Origin: Capsicum annuum | Lineage: Eukaryota; Streptophyta; Magnoliopsida; Solanales; Solanaceae | NCBI RefSeq assembly: GCF_002878395.1 | Contig: NW_025857520.1 | Coordinates: 456,962-520,961 of the forward strand | Length of the DNA: 64,000 nucleotides | Direction of reading: 5' to 3' | Shown here: positions 1 to 12,150 of the stretch, one piece after another | Position numbering within the stretch: the first letter of the stretch is position 1 | Layout: each line of letters opens with the position of its first letter | The notes under the pieces: generated by a model | Seen by the model: only the letters and a program-made list of their open reading frames with translations | The model's database searches: none | What the model was told of the DNA's origin: nothing | Program-made: the position numbers and the translations under genes

Positions 1-2342
1 AACCTTATGGGCACAGCTGCAGCACAATTAATATGTCCAAGAATTGCAGTTATAAGAAGTAGCACATGTCTCTTTTATGAATAGAAATAAAGTCTAATCA
101 CCCCTGTCACAGAGCAGGAATCATACAATAATAAAAGGAATGCCACATGACAAAGCCTCAGGTATTTATAGCTATCTAATAGAATTCTTTACTCTAAATT
201 GGTCTATAGTTAAATAAGATGTAACACTTATTGCAAAGGAGTTCTTTGAGTCTGGTAAACTGTTGAAATTATTTAGTTGCACAGCTATGACCTTAATCCC
301 TAAAGTAGTTAACCCTACTTATGTTGGAATTATAAACCTATAGCTTGTTGCACCACAGTCTATAAAATCATCACCAGGATTCTCACTAATATACTGAAAA
401 GTGTTGTCAAGCATATTATGAACCCTTCCCAATTAGATTTTGTCGAATGTAGAAGTATACTTGATAACATTCTTTTTAGTCATGAAATCTTTAAATGGTG
501 TAATAGGAAAGGTTTGTTCCCATGGTTTTTTTTAAAACTAGATCTCACGAAGGCCTATGATTCCATTGAATGGAATTTCCTAAAGACTCTTTTAGCTGAG
601 TTAGGCTTTCTAATTAAATTCATAGCTTGGATTATGGAATGAGTAACCTTTGTCTCTTATTCCCTAGTCATAAATAAAAGACTAGATAAACCTTTTCAGG
701 GGAGGAGGGGAATAAGACAAGGGGACCCTACGTCACCATATTTTTTTATCATTTCAATAGAGTATCTCCATAGAAAACTCTAATTAGTGCAACAACATAA
801 AAACTACAAGCATCATCCTAGATGTAAAAGGCTAGGTGTGGTACACATCAGTTATGTATATGATCTTATAACGTTTTATAAGGCAGAACTAAAAACTATG
901 AGATTATTGCAAAAAGCTTTTTCTAGATTCTCAGTTGTGTCAGGCCTCTAAGAAAATCTGGATAAGAGCTCCATATATATGTCAGGTGTCAAACCCTAGC
1001 TGAAACAAGAACTATTGAAGGAACTTGGGTACAGTGAAGGGGAGATGTCATTCAAGTACCTTAGTTATTATTTTATCATCTTAAAAGCTCATAGTGGGTC
1101 AATGATTACCACTAGTGGAGAGGATAACTGAAAGAATTAGATACTGAACTGCTAAGTTACTATCTTATGCTGGAAGAGTTCAATTAATCAAGGTAGTGAT
1201 CTTTAGCATTCAGACATTTTGGTCATAAATATTTTTCCTTCCCAAAAACATTCTAAAGATGATTGAAGCCATTAGCAAGATATTTCTCTAGATAGACTCT
1301 ATAGAGGTATCCATAAAATCCTTTGTCTCTTTGAGTATGAATGCCGCAAGGTGTAGAAGGGGTGAAGTTATAGGACATAAGACTATGGGAAAGGGTAGCA
1401 GTTTTGAAGCTTTTATAGGCAATAAATAAGAAGTGAGACTCTCCCTAGATTAAATGGGTCCAGCGTATTATTTAAGGTCAGAAGAAATAGGAACCTGTAA
1501 TATACCAGTAACTGCCACTTGGCTATTTAGGAAAATACTAGCATCTAGGACATATATCATGCAGTTCTTAAATATGCAAGGTAATCTCACAACTAGAATT
1601 CACGCAATGGTTGTCAAAGGTAAATTCAACATCAAGAAAGTCTATATTCAGCTATTACCTCAATACCAAAAATTTCCATGGAAGATCATTGTACTTCAGT
1701 AGGGCATACACTCTCAACCTAAGTTTATCCTAGGGTTGGTATGTCAAAAGAAGGCTTGCTACAGTAGATAGATTGCTGAAATTTGGTATTTATGTACCCC
1801 AAACATCTATATTTTGTGATTCATAGGTACAAACACTGGACCACCTATACTTTGGTTGCACAGTGACAAATAATAGGTGAAAAAGGCTATTAAAATAGCT
1901 AAAGATATAGAGAACTATTAGTGGCTGAGAAGAGAAGGTACAATAGGAATACAATTAGGTATAAAAGACATCAGGGATTGGAGCTATTATCAGTTGTGTG
2001 TTTTGTATACTGGTTTTTGGTTGCTATAATTTAGAGAGAAATAAATTACCTCAGATTCTACGCTAGTTAGTTATATGCTGACAAGCTATACAAGAAAATT
2101 ATAGTACATATGCACATCACAGGCGTGAGGAAAGAAAGATGATACATTTTACTTTTACACCTAGAAAATGTCCCTAAGAAGCTTGTATTTGATGATAGAA
2201 GATGTAATAGATAGGTAAAATTAGCTATTAATGTTTTTAATAATTCTAAGAGGCAATAGGTCAGCTCGTGCTTGGTTTTGTAGGAGACTCATTTTGGTAT
2301 AAATATAATTTCTTTATTTTCAAAAAATAATATAATATTGAT
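1..2342 (+). pseudogene. LINE (non-LTR retrotransposon) reverse transcriptase, 3' part, decayed
   Basis: This is the 3' portion of a plant L1-type LINE ORF2. The RT core is visible at 418-642, where the translation contains KLDLTKAYDSIEW, the palm motif with the first catalytic Asp. The box RGIRQGDPTSPY follows at about 706-741. The FADD box that normally follows is degenerate (about 850-880 reads SYVYDLITF), so one catalytic Asp is lost. Remnants of thumb and C-terminal zf-RVT-like sequence can be followed in shifting frames to about 2240. The copy ends with an A-rich tail at about 2322-2342, as expected for target-primed insertion. The 5' end lies outside the window. Numerous stops and frameshifts make it non-functional. 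The sequence right of the tail is the middle of a gypsy LTR, so the LINE probably inserted into that LTR. Confidence 0.85.
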
Positions 2343-3249
2343 ACCCTTGATTAAGATATTGTCTAATCCATAAATTATGCTATTGATTGATCCAAGAAAT
2401 GAACTATTAACTATGCTAGTAGTCATGCTTATCGATAAATTAACATTTATGCTTTTGCTCATACCAGAGGTTATGCTAATTGTCTATATTAGTGATTAAA
2501 CCATTAATTATGCTATGAGTAAACTATAGATTATTCCATGGATTATATATTGATCAATCTAATGAAAGTTATCTATTACACTAATGATAAGCGATTAATT
2601 AGGCAACTGATAAGTTATTGACTATGCTTGATAGAACATATTAATTATGTTAGGGGTCATGTTTAATGACTGTATTAGTGACTATGTTATGGATTATTCT
2701 AAAAAGCATGCTTATTGACTATATTAGTTACTATGTTATTAATTATAACAAAGATCGTGCTTATTACTGTATTGGCAATTATGCTATTGGTTATGCTAAA
2801 ACTCATGATTTTGATTATGATTATTGATCATGAACCTTTTTGGTGAAGATCTGAGTTTTAGTTGTCATCGTTGATCGATGTTTGTGTTGTGTCGATATCC
2901 AAAGATAGGGTGAGATCTTGGAGTTAGAGTCGCCTATTTCTTTCTATCTTTCTATGTGTAGTCTTTTGTTTCAAGATAGATGTTATTGCCTAGTCTAGAT
3001 ACTTGGATTGTATTATTATTACTAGATGCCCTTGTACTAGCTCTACCAGGTCATGGAATGATATCCATGTTAACTATCTTTATCTATTTCAAATGCTATG
3101 CTTAATTAATAGTTGTGCTATTAATTTTCACTTATGTTGGGCATTTTCTACCAAGTTGATCTATTATGTTTAACTGCAGGTTATGATTTGACTTACCTAC
3201 TAGTAGGATATAGTAGGTGGCATCATGACTCATAAATTGGATCATGAGA
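2343..3249 (+). repeat. Partial 5' LTR of Tekay-like Ty3/gypsy element 1
   Basis: The stretch aligns by eye with the 3' LTR of the same element: 2343-2830 matches about 32725-33212, and 2835-3249 matches about 34265-34681. It is followed directly by a primer-binding site, which fixes its right end. The left end is cut by the LINE at 1-2342. Roughly 1.05 kb present in the 3' LTR (about 33215-34262) is missing here. The left half is AT-rich and made of imperfect repeats of phrases such as ttatgctattgatta. No ORF is present. Confidence 0.8.
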
Positions 3250-3252
3250 AAT

Positions 3253-3265
3253 TGGTATCAAATCC
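3253..3265 (+). other. Primer-binding site (tRNA-iMet type), element 1
   Basis: tggtatcaaatcc follows the LTR end by about 3 nt. It matches the plant initiator tRNA-Met complement TGGTATCAGAGCC with two changes. This sets the 5' LTR/internal boundary and the plus orientation of the element. Confidence 0.75.
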
Positions 3266-3456
3266 TAGATTACACCAGTATTGTTGGTATAAGAGTATAT
3301 ATCTAGTAGAGTTCTGTGGATCAAAATGATGATGCTTATTTCTTATCTTTGGGAGGCTATGGGAAATTCTTATGAGTTATTCACTTCTTTCAGTCATATC
3401 GTGCTAACAATCTATTTTGGTTTGTAGAACATTCATTTGATTTCACTCTTTCGTAG

Positions 3457-4450
3457 ATGGCTAGGACACGTGCTATTGCTAGACGAGATGAGATTCCCGA
3501 GATGAATCCTAGGGATCATACTTCTATTTATAGATGAGCTAGAGGTCATGGATAGCCTTAAGATATGTCCCTAGCTAGGGACCAGGATTTAATTCCTCTA
3601 CCAGACCTTATTTTTGCTCTTGCACAGAGATTCTTCTACCCAACCGATGGTAGGCTGGGGACCATCCCAGGCTCCACCTAATTTATTTCTTCCCAGTGCT
3701 CAGATATGCTTTAGTTTATATTTTGGGGTTAATTGGTGGTGCACCATCTAATGTTGCACAGTCTATACAAGGCATGCAACTTTTATTCTAGATATTAAGT
3801 ATAAAAAAGTTTGTTATTTTGTTAGGGTTTTGATACTTCCTCTTCATATGTCTACTCAGATTTTAATTTCCATGGGTAGTTTCTTGGCCTTGGTTTTTTA
3901 TCATGCTCAGCTTATGGAAGAGATGCATCGTGAGGCCTATGGGGACAGTGATAAGAGGCCTAGACATCAAGGTAGTTTCAATGGGTGTCGTAGTAGTTCC
4001 CAGCTCAAAGGTAGATATTTTAATGGTATATATCCTCCGCATTAATCATATCAGCCTCAGATTTAGCCTAGTCGACCTATTCAGGCAGTGCTTCAGATTA
4101 CTAATAGAGGCCAGTCTAGTGATAGTGATCGCCCTGGTTAGGGTAGTGGTCAGTCTTTAAGAGGTTCATATTCTAGTCATTTTATCCATGGTGGTTGTTC
4201 TGAGTCATCCATATTTGTTAGTTCTAGTTTATCTTATGTGACATGCTATAGTTGTGGAGCTCTTGCTCATTACTTATGAGATTACCCTTGTCGTGGAGTG
4301 ATTTTTTCTTCATCTCAGAGTGTTCCCCCTATTAGAGAAGTTTATCCCTCAGCTATATATGGTTCTAAAGGTTGTAGGGGTGGTTTTTAGGGTATTTGAG
4401 GAGGTTCTCAGATAGGAAGGATAGGAGGTCGATTAGGAGCCCAGCTAGGT
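3457..4450 (+). pseudogene. gag: gag remnant, Tekay-like element 1
   Basis: An ATG at 3457 opens MARTRAIARRDE, a basic start as in chromovirus gag, soon broken by stops. From about 3790 the frame is largely open (phrase MEEMHREAYGDSDKRPRHQG), typical of the gag region before the nucleocapsid. A CCHC zinc knuckle is recognisable at about 4237-4290 as CYSCGALAHYL-stop-DYP. One codon is TGA where Arg (CGA) is usual, and the last Cys is replaced by Tyr. Much of the capsid domain expected between about 3740 and 3790 is absent, so the gene has an internal deletion. It is followed in frame by the protease. It is dead as a coding unit. Confidence 0.75.
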
Positions 4451-4465
4451 AGCGGGTGTTGTCAG

Positions 4466-4830
4466 TTGTATGCAGTACCTGCTACACCCATGGCTGAGTC
4501 TTTAGATGCTATTATTATAGGTATAATTTTGGTGTGCCATTATTCAACCCTTGATTTATTTAATTCGGGATCGACTCATTCATATGTATTTGCTTATTAT
4601 GATCCATGGTTAGAGTTATCTTGGGATTTATTATATGTGCCCTTGCATGTATCTACTCCTATAGGTGATTCTTTAGAAGTGGATTAGCTTTGTAGATCCT
4701 TTCTTATGACTGTTAGAGATGCTGTTACTCATGTTAATCTTATTGGTCTCAATATAGTGGATTTTGATGTGATTATAGGCATGGACTAGTTATCCTATTA
4801 TCAAGTGATCATGGATTATTTTTCCAAGAT
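4466..4830 (+). pseudogene. Retroviral-type aspartic protease remnant, element 1
   Basis: The translation contains a family-typical stretch with LFNSGSTHSYV where plant gypsy proteases read LFD-x-GSTHSYV. The catalytic Asp codon (4562-4564) is AAT, so the active-site Asp is Asn, a G-to-A change. Further on, DFDVIIGMD is followed by TAG at 4787-4789 where Trp (TGG) is expected. The domain lies between the gag zinc knuckle and RT, the normal Ty3/gypsy order. Protease activity is lost by both changes. Confidence 0.8.
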
Positions 4831-4989
4831 TGTTACCATAGCTATGCCCTGTATACCCCCAGTCGTGTGGCAGGGAGCGATTATGTATAAATCAATGTGG
4901 ATTATTTCTTATATTGATTATAGGAGTTTTATTTCGAGGGGTTATGAGTCTTATCTTACTTATGTTCATGACGCTAATATGGAGAGGGC

Positions 4990-5900
4990 ATCGTTTGATT
5001 CTGTTCCTATAATTTGTATGTTTCCTGATGTGGTCCCTACTGACTTGCATAATATTCCCCCTTTTTATGAGATTGAGTTTGCTATTAATCTCGATCCTGG
5101 CACCTAACATATCTCTGTGGCACCTTTTCGTATGGCTCCTTCCAAGATTAGATAAATTCTCAGCTTTAGGATCTTTTTGGTAAGGGTTTTGTTAGATCAA
5201 GTGTGTCTTCTTAGGGAGCCCTTGTGTTGTTTGTGAAGAAGAAGGATGGCTCTATACGTATGTGTATTGATTATAGGCAGCTTAATAAGGTGCCGGTGAA
5301 GAACCATTATCTAATGCCTTATATTAATGATTTGTTTGAGTAGCTTTAGGGAGCAGCAGTGTTTTCTAAGATTGATTTGAGATCTAGTTACCATCAGTTG
5401 AGGTTTTGGGCTGAGGATATCTCAAAGATGGCTTTTAGGACCCATTATAATTATTTTTAGTTCCTTATGATGTCTATTGGGCTGACTAACGTCCCCGTCA
5501 AGTTTATGGATTTCATGAACCGAGTGTTCAGACCTTATTTAGGTTCCTTTGTGATTGTGTTCATCGATGACATACTTATGTATTCGAGAAGCATAGAGAA
5601 GCTACGCAGTATTTGATGATTTGCTCTAGACTTTGAGGGATGTACTTTTTTCCAAGTTCTCTAAGTTTGAGTTCTTACTTGAGTCGGTGACATTTCTTTC
5701 TTATGTGGTGTTTAAGGATGGGATTATGGTAAACCTAACTAAGATTGAGGTGATTTTTGATTGGGATAGACCTACATCTCTAACTAAGGTTCATAGCTTT
5801 TTTGGTTTGTCTAATTATTATAGATGATTCATCGAAGGTTTTGATACTATTTCAGGACCTATGACTAGATTAACTGAGAAGGAGGTTCCTTTCCAATAGT
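4990..5900 (+). pseudogene. pol: Reverse transcriptase, Tekay-like element 1
   Basis: A clear Ty3/gypsy [22 protein letters not shown] lies at about 5220-5280, then [15 protein letters not shown] near 5360-5400, [19 protein letters not shown] near 5470-5530, and the catalytic box FIDDILMYS with both Asp codons at 5565-5570. The thumb/connection continues at 5633-5827 (ending FFGLSNYYR). Stops at 5341-5343 and 5347-5349 replace the two Gln codons of the usual DQLQGA motif. Small frameshifts lie near 5150-5215 and 5600-5630. The catalytic residues are intact, but the reading frame is not. Confidence 0.88.
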
Positions 5901-6345
5901 CAGAGGAGTGTGAGTGTAGCTTTGGAAACCTTAAGGATTTCCTTACTTCAGTTCCTATTTTAGATATTCCTGTAGAGTGTAGGGGATTCACCGTGTATTA
6001 TGATGCTTCTGATGTTGTTCTAGGTTATGTTTTGATGTAGTAGGGTCGTTTATTACTTATAATTTGAGACAGCTTAAGGTTCATGAGCGCAACTACCCCA
6101 CCCTTGATTTGGAGTTGGCGGCGGTAGTTTTTGATCTTAATATTTAGAGGCATTATCTCTATGGTGTGCATTGTGATATTATCTTCAATCATCATAGTCT
6201 TCAGCATCTCATGACCAAGATAGGGCTTAATAGATAACATAGATGGATGGAGTTATTTACGGATTATGATATCTCTATCTTGTATCATCTGGGTAAGGCG
6301 GATGTGGTAGCAGAAACCTTGAGCCATAGTGTAGTGATTATGGGT
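5901..6345 (+). pseudogene. pol: RNase H domain, element 1
   Basis: Follows RT directly. [17 protein letters not shown] (about 5990-6037) is the first RNase H block; two consecutive TAG codons (6038-6043) stand where Gln-Gln is usual. A one-base frameshift follows. The frame then resumes with [12 protein letters not shown] and RHYLYGVHCDI (about 6110-6180) and RWMELFTDYDISILYHLGKA (about 6243-6302). The usual TDH block is altered to FNHH. It lies in the family-standard position between RT and integrase. Confidence 0.8.
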
Positions 6346-7208
6346 AGCTTGGCTTGTACTGCAGTGTCTTAGGGGTCATCGGCATGGAACATTTAGTCCT
6401 TAGCCAACATGATGGTTCGTCTTGATATTTCAGATCCTAGGAGGATTGATTTAGAGATTGCCTATCCCTGAGTGGAAATGGGAGTGGATCACCAGGGATT
6501 TTATTATTGGTTTGCCTCATACTTCTCATGGTTCTGATGGCATTTGGGTCATTGTGGATCGATTAACCAAGTCAACACATTTCTTTCCTATGCAGATGTC
6601 TTTCAAAATCGAAAGGTTAGCCCACATCTATATGTGTGCAATAGTCTATTTTCATGGTGGACATATATCTATCATTTTGGATTGAGGTTTCATGTTTTCT
6701 TTTAGTTTCTAGAGAGCTTTTAGGATAAGTTAGGTACTCAGGTGGATCTTAATACACCCTTCTATCCGTAGACCGATGACTAATCTGAGCGGATTATTCA
6801 AGTACTCGAAGATATGCTCTGATCCTGTGTAATGGATTTTGGAGGACATTGGGAGGATCACTTAGCCTTGGAAGAGTTTGCTTTCAACAACAGCTTTCAT
6901 TTGAGTATTAAGATGGCGCCTTTTGAGGCTTTGTATGGTAGGAGATGTTGTTCCCCAATTGGATTGTTTGAGACTTTTGAGATTCAGCCTCGTGGTATTG
7001 ATTTTCTTTAGGAGTCATTGGATAGAGACAGGGTGATCTAGGAGTGGTTGAGAGTAGCTCAAAGTAGGGAAAAAGCCTATGCAGAATGTAGACACCATGC
7101 CTTGAGATTTTGCATTGGTGATCGAGAATTCCTCCGTGTACTGCCCATGAAGGGTTTGATGAGGTTAGGGAGGAAGGAAAAGCTTAGACCTTGATATATT
7201 AGGTCTTT
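6346..7208 (+). pseudogene. pol: Integrase, N-terminal and core part, element 1 (split)
   Basis: After the RNase H linker (MGSLACTAVS) the sequence jumps at about 6452 straight to PIPEWKWEWITRDFIIGLPH. The HHCC zinc-binding domain expected between them is missing. The DDE core is recognisable: D in TRDF, D in SIILD (the next codon is TGA where Arg is usual), and E in the SER of the degenerate TDD-stop-SERIIQVLEDML. EFAFNNSFHLSIKMAPFEALYGRRC follows at about 6870-6950. The frame is cut at 7208 by the 23.3 kb insertion and resumes at 30490. Confidence 0.85.
7204..7208. repeat. Target-site duplication, left copy (tcttt)
   Basis: Five bases before the first TG of the inserted array. They pair with ccttt at 30490-30494, one mismatch. 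The interrupted codons read through as the integrase C-terminal block (I-x-x-F/PFEIL) when the insert is ignored. Confidence 0.75.
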
Positions 7209-10200
7209 TGTGATGACCCAAGACTACCCCCTAGTCGTTACACGGTGCTTATGATCCCAAAGGACCCAAGATAACCTTCTACTGATATTTGTACCTGAGT
7301 TCTACATAATATAATATAATAAATGCGGAAAACTAGCAGAAAACTTGCCATAATGTTCAAAACATCTAAAATACTCAAAACTAAAAATTGAATATAGACA
7401 TATCTATTCGAAAAGCCTCTAGATTGTTTGAACTGTGGAGTTGACGGTACATGTCCCTAACTAACTCCATCTACTAAAAATAAACTAAATCAAAAATGAT
7501 AATAAAATAAGGATCCTCCTTGAATGAAGAGGACTCACTGCTACGTCTACTGCTTTTAACTGGGACTAAGCTGCTAAGGGTACTCTGGATCTCGTGCCTC
7601 TGAACCTATGGTTTAAAATAAAACATCATAGCACAAATGCGTTAGTATGTGGGAATATACTGAGTATGCAAGATGAGGTAAGGATAAATGCAAGGGCTTA
7701 TGCATTAATAATTACTTAATTGAATAATCATGAGAGTACTAAATAAGGACATATGCATAAATGTGCAAACCATAAATAAAATCATCGTGACTCTGAATAT
7801 TGAAACTCCTATACTGCTTTACTGAGTTCTGAACTCACTACTAATATTGAGATATTGAATAATTGAATCTTCTTATATTGATAACTGAGTACTTAAGTTG
7901 AGATTAGTCCTCTCTAGCGAATGATCTCAAAAACTGATGATACTAAAGTTGATTAACTGAATTTACTTATATCAATAACTGAGTTTAGAGCTTGCGACAA
8001 TTGACTATCTAAATCTGAGATCAAGCCTCTATAACGGATGATCCTTAAATCTACTATCAATGGTAAGAAAAGATTATGTTTGAGATTAGACCTATCTCGC
8101 AGAAGATCTCTAAATCTGATAATAAGAATAATCAACTGAATCTGAGATTAAGACTAGGCCTATCTAACGGTTGATCTCTGGATCTATTAGTACTGCTACT
8201 GATTAAATTTATGAGAAACCAAACCTATATAGCGGGTGGTCCATGAATCTATGTAACTATCTGAGTTCCATACAGAAATAGCTGACTGTATCTTACAGTC
8301 CTAATTTCTGAGTACTACTCTGAAGACTAATACTGAAACTGCAACTGAGGCAGTTCTCACTTAACCGACATGCCCCGAATCAGAACTGGTGGGGTCCAAC
8401 CTGTAACCCCAGCTGGAAGGGTGTCAATACCATGCCATGAGAAAAGACCTCTACTCTAATCAAGCCTCTCTAATGGGTGACCCTCAACAGAAAGTAAACC
8501 CTAAGGAAATATAATAGTCAAACCTTATTCTAATGGGTAACTCCTGGTCCTACGCTGGCTATGCAGTTTAGGAGTTCAGGGATTGCTACAACCGACTCAG
8601 CCTCTCTAACGAGAAAGCCATAATCCCTACACTCTCTTGGTGCTAGCTCCTACTCCCAACTGAAGGATTCTTAACTGGTTCTTAACTGAACTTAGTCTAT
8701 TACTGATTATATTTCTCGACTAATCTAACTAAGTTAAGCTGAATTCACATGGTTCCATTATCTGACGGAATACTACTAAATCTCATTATCTGACTGAATG
8801 ATACTAAGCCCTGAATAGATTACTCGAATACTATAGAGTTTTGAATTGCACACTTAAATACTACTATATCTGAGCTGAGTACTGAACTGAGGCTAGAATT
8901 ATAACGATACTGAGATTATTGAGATTACTTAGATTTCTTAAGTTCTGTAATTGTCTGAGAGTTCTAAGTTCTCTAACTCATTGAGTTCTAAGAATCATGG
9001 CTTGACTGAGATTATCGTGAAAACAGACACTGGCTTGAGACTGTAGCTAAATTGTAGGGTATAAATACCCCCAGGACTCGATAACATAAAAGTAAAACAT
9101 AATCATTCTTGAACAATCATGACCATGGACATGCATTAACCATCAGAATCACTAAAGCGTCTTTTCAAGCATTTAGAAATCATAAACATGTGATAACATA
9201 AGGAAATATGCCATTGGCTCATACTTCATTCAATAAGGTCTTGCATCATACACTTAACATGTATTAAAGAATATATAATTAAGGAATTTCATGCTATCAT
9301 GTCACAATTCATTCACTAAGGCTTTTCTTCAAACACTTGGCATACATGAGCTTGCACACAGTTGGGAATTTCTAGTCAACATGCTATAATGGCTCTAATT
9401 CCTTTACATAAGCCTTTTATCAAACATAAAGGGAGCTTGCTTTGCTTTTTCAACAAGTTATACACTTAATTTCCATGAACACATCACTTGACAAGAAACT
9501 TGAAGAAGGTTTATCATGAACACCCCAGGAATATCACATACTAGGGTCAAAGCTTGAAAACCTTGTAAACAAAACATGGATTAAAACTCAATAATAGCAT
9601 GAACTCAAATTTCAATTCAAATAAATCATGAAAATACATAAACATAAGATATTTAAGTTTAGAAAAGGATTCTTGAACTTCTTGGGTAAAAGGGACCCAA
9701 GAATCACATTTGCATACCTTAGAAAACTATTTCTTGAAGGCTCTTAGAGAGATTCTTATTTTTTCATTATTTTATTCTTGAAGAGAGAATGGTTTTGACC
9801 TTGTAGGAAACCCTAGAATTGATATTGAAAATGAAGAATGAAGCCCTCAACTTCGTTCCAGATATATCTATATAAGTGCAAAATAGGTGGGAAAAGACCA
9901 AAAAACCCTTCTAAAAAAAGGATTTAAAAATACTGACTGGGATTTGTGACGGTCAGAGTGACGGTCCATCGCTAGTCTGACAGCTTGTCAGATCGTCTAT
10001 CGCACGTTGGTCAGAAAAAGGCCACATTGTCTCAGTTACGATGGTCCTAGTGACGGTTTGTAGCTATCTTGATAGTCCGTCATCTTGGCCATCGCACATG
10101 GACCAGAAGAAGGTGTCACAACCTTGGTTACGACAGTTTGGGAGATAGTCCATTGCAAGCTCAATGGTCCATCAACCTGTCCATCACACCTGGACGGTTC

Positions 10201-10313
10201 TGATAGCTCCCAGTAAAACAGCCATAACTTCCTCATCCGATGTTGGATTAAGAAGTCATCTATTACTCTTCTTAAAGATGAAACTCGACTCAAAGAAAAT
10301 CTGGGTTATTATA
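7209..10313 (-). repeat. LTR-a (near full length, outer 3' LTR of the array)
   Basis: Runs from tgtgatgaccc to gggttattata. The plus-strand sequence just right of it (gtcccccttgga) is a polypyrimidine run, i.e. a polypurine tract on the minus strand, as expected before a 3' LTR. Compared with LTR-e it lacks about 115 bp near 10240. It contains the eight-copy CTATCTAACGG-box repeat at about 7900-8620, a TATA-like box at 9861-9875 and a CpG-rich repeat cluster at about 9950-10190. Confidence 0.82.
9861..9875 (-). promoter_or_regulatory. TATA-like box of LTR-a
   Basis: The minus strand reads ttatatagatatatc, just downstream (on minus) of the CpG-rich repeats and upstream of a leader with agggtttcct and gggtccctttt. 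The matching position in LTR-e (24669-24680) and LTR-f (29987-29998) is also TATA-rich. Placement is inferred from sequence only. Confidence 0.5.
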
Positions 10314-11133
10314 ATATGTCCCCCTTGGAAATATTCAACCTCGAATTTCACTTGATAGGCTAAGAATAATGATCGACTAAACTTACTTAAGGAATGAGAA
10401 CTTCTGAAACATGACTATGCAACTGTAACTACTGATATTCTAAGTTCTCATACTGGACATGCATATCTGATGCATGGAATACTCGACTGAAGCTACACAT
10501 AAGCTAAATTCTCATAAGATACATGCATATCTGATGCATCGATGCGTAACTGAGTCGTTCTCATGAATACTTAACTGAATACATTGAAAAAATGAATTTT
10601 TTCTGCTGAACATGTATATCTAATGCACGAATGTATGACTGAATAGACTCTTAAAAGTAGTACAGGCTCTACAATGATAACAGCTGTTAACTTTGCAAAG
10701 AGATTCTAAATATGCAACTGAATGAGTCTAAGGACATGAAAGAATCATAATATTATGGGTTATCGCCCTCTTGGGTCTCTATGTCCTAAAAAAATTTGCT
10801 GAAATACTGAGGCAGCGCATGGGGAACTTATGAACTGGGTCATGATTGATCGTCTGAGATCTGAAACTAATGCGTAACTCATGAACAAAAATTATACTAA
10901 CAACTACTTGGATACTCTATCTTGGAATAGTTACATTTTGGAGATTTTGGATAGAATGATCAAGTGAAGAGATGAAATAACAAACAATACGAATATGACA
11001 GTTTGATGGCTAAACTGACTTGTTGGCTCTACTAACAAACTCATGCTAAAATATAAGCTCAATGGGAGAAAAGAATCAAACCATTAATATCATAAAGATG
11101 AAGGACTCAGAACATACCCAAATCTATATAAGG

Positions 11134-11934
11134 GAACGACTATCACCATATGACCCGGCCTGAGAAAAACTATGACTATTGGTTCTGGCTTTCTTACTTA
11201 ATCTCTCTTTTTTTGTATTATCTGCCTCAATCTATTGTACATGCATCATCAGTCTAGCAAGGTCCATATATCTATTGAGCATAGCAGTCCTACACACTTT
11301 TAACACCAACCCGTACACACCAGTCACAAACTTACTCATACTCGCTCTAGGATCAGCTATCAAGTCAAGAGCATAGTTAGCTAACTGGTTGAACTTAATA
11401 CTATATTTTATCACTATCATGGAGCCTTACCTTAGGTTCATCAACTCTTATACCTTATCATTTCTCATCTCTAGTATAATAAAATTTATCTAGTAAGGCA
11501 CCCTGAAACTCTTGCCAAGTCATGGGGGTTGCATCCTCCCCTCTACTCTTCTCCCATATCACTACCCAATCATGAACAATATTGTTCAGCCTATAGGATG
11601 ATAACTCTACACTATCCTCCTAAGAAAAATGCATAATCTGTGTGATCTTCCTCACCTCCTTAAGATAAAGTTGTGGGTCCTCACTTGCTATTGACCCAAA
11701 GAATTCTAGCGGGTTCAGTCTCATGAAATCTCTAATTCTGCATGTGGCTGAACCCCCATCTTGTAGAGGTGGGGCTACAATCTGACGGTTACTATGAACA
11801 CTAGTTGTCACAGCTTGGGCTAGCCCCTGAAAAGCTGCCCAAAACTCTGCATGTGACACATTGTCATTCTCAAGATCTACTAGCTGAGGTGGCTGGTCAT
11901 CAACCTGATGGGCATTGTCTCTATGAATAGGCAT
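11134..11934 (-). pseudogene. gag: gag, array unit 1 (zinc-knuckle part deleted)
   Basis: Start ATG at 11934. Residues 1-104 are open and read MPIHRDNAHQVDDQPPQ..., then NVSHAEFWAAFQGLAQAV, MRLNPLEFFGS and DPQLYLKEV, the usual N-terminal part of a plant Ty3/gypsy Gag capsid. The downstream capsid part (11420-11232) reads YSIKFNQLANYALDLIADPR...MSKFVTGVYGLV. The CCHC zinc knuckle found in the other units is missing: about 365 bp has been lost at 11134-11137, where the two sides share GAAC. It is broken by stops. Gag packages element RNA; this copy could not. Confidence 0.8.
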
Positions 11935-12137
11935 ACTCTGTAAATAAAAAGAGAGAACATATCAAATTGAGAATCAACTGGAACTTATGCATACTCGCAT
12001 GACATAAACACTAAAAGAAGGGAGACAGTCCCTAAAAATATCTCATAGCCTCTTGTACATAAATGTGGCGTTCAATACACCCATCCACAAGACTTTACTA
12101 GATGTAGCTTTTTAGACTTCCTAGGACACTATTGAAC

Positions 12138-12146
12138 CTGATACCA
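12138..12146 (-). other. PBS remnant, array unit 1
   Basis: Plus-strand ctgatacca, followed by agtt and then the LTR-b edge at 12151. About seven bases (taggctc), present here in units 2 and 5 and with one change in unit 4, are missing, shortening the tRNA-Met complement. Confidence 0.55.
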
Positions 12147-12150
12147 AGTT

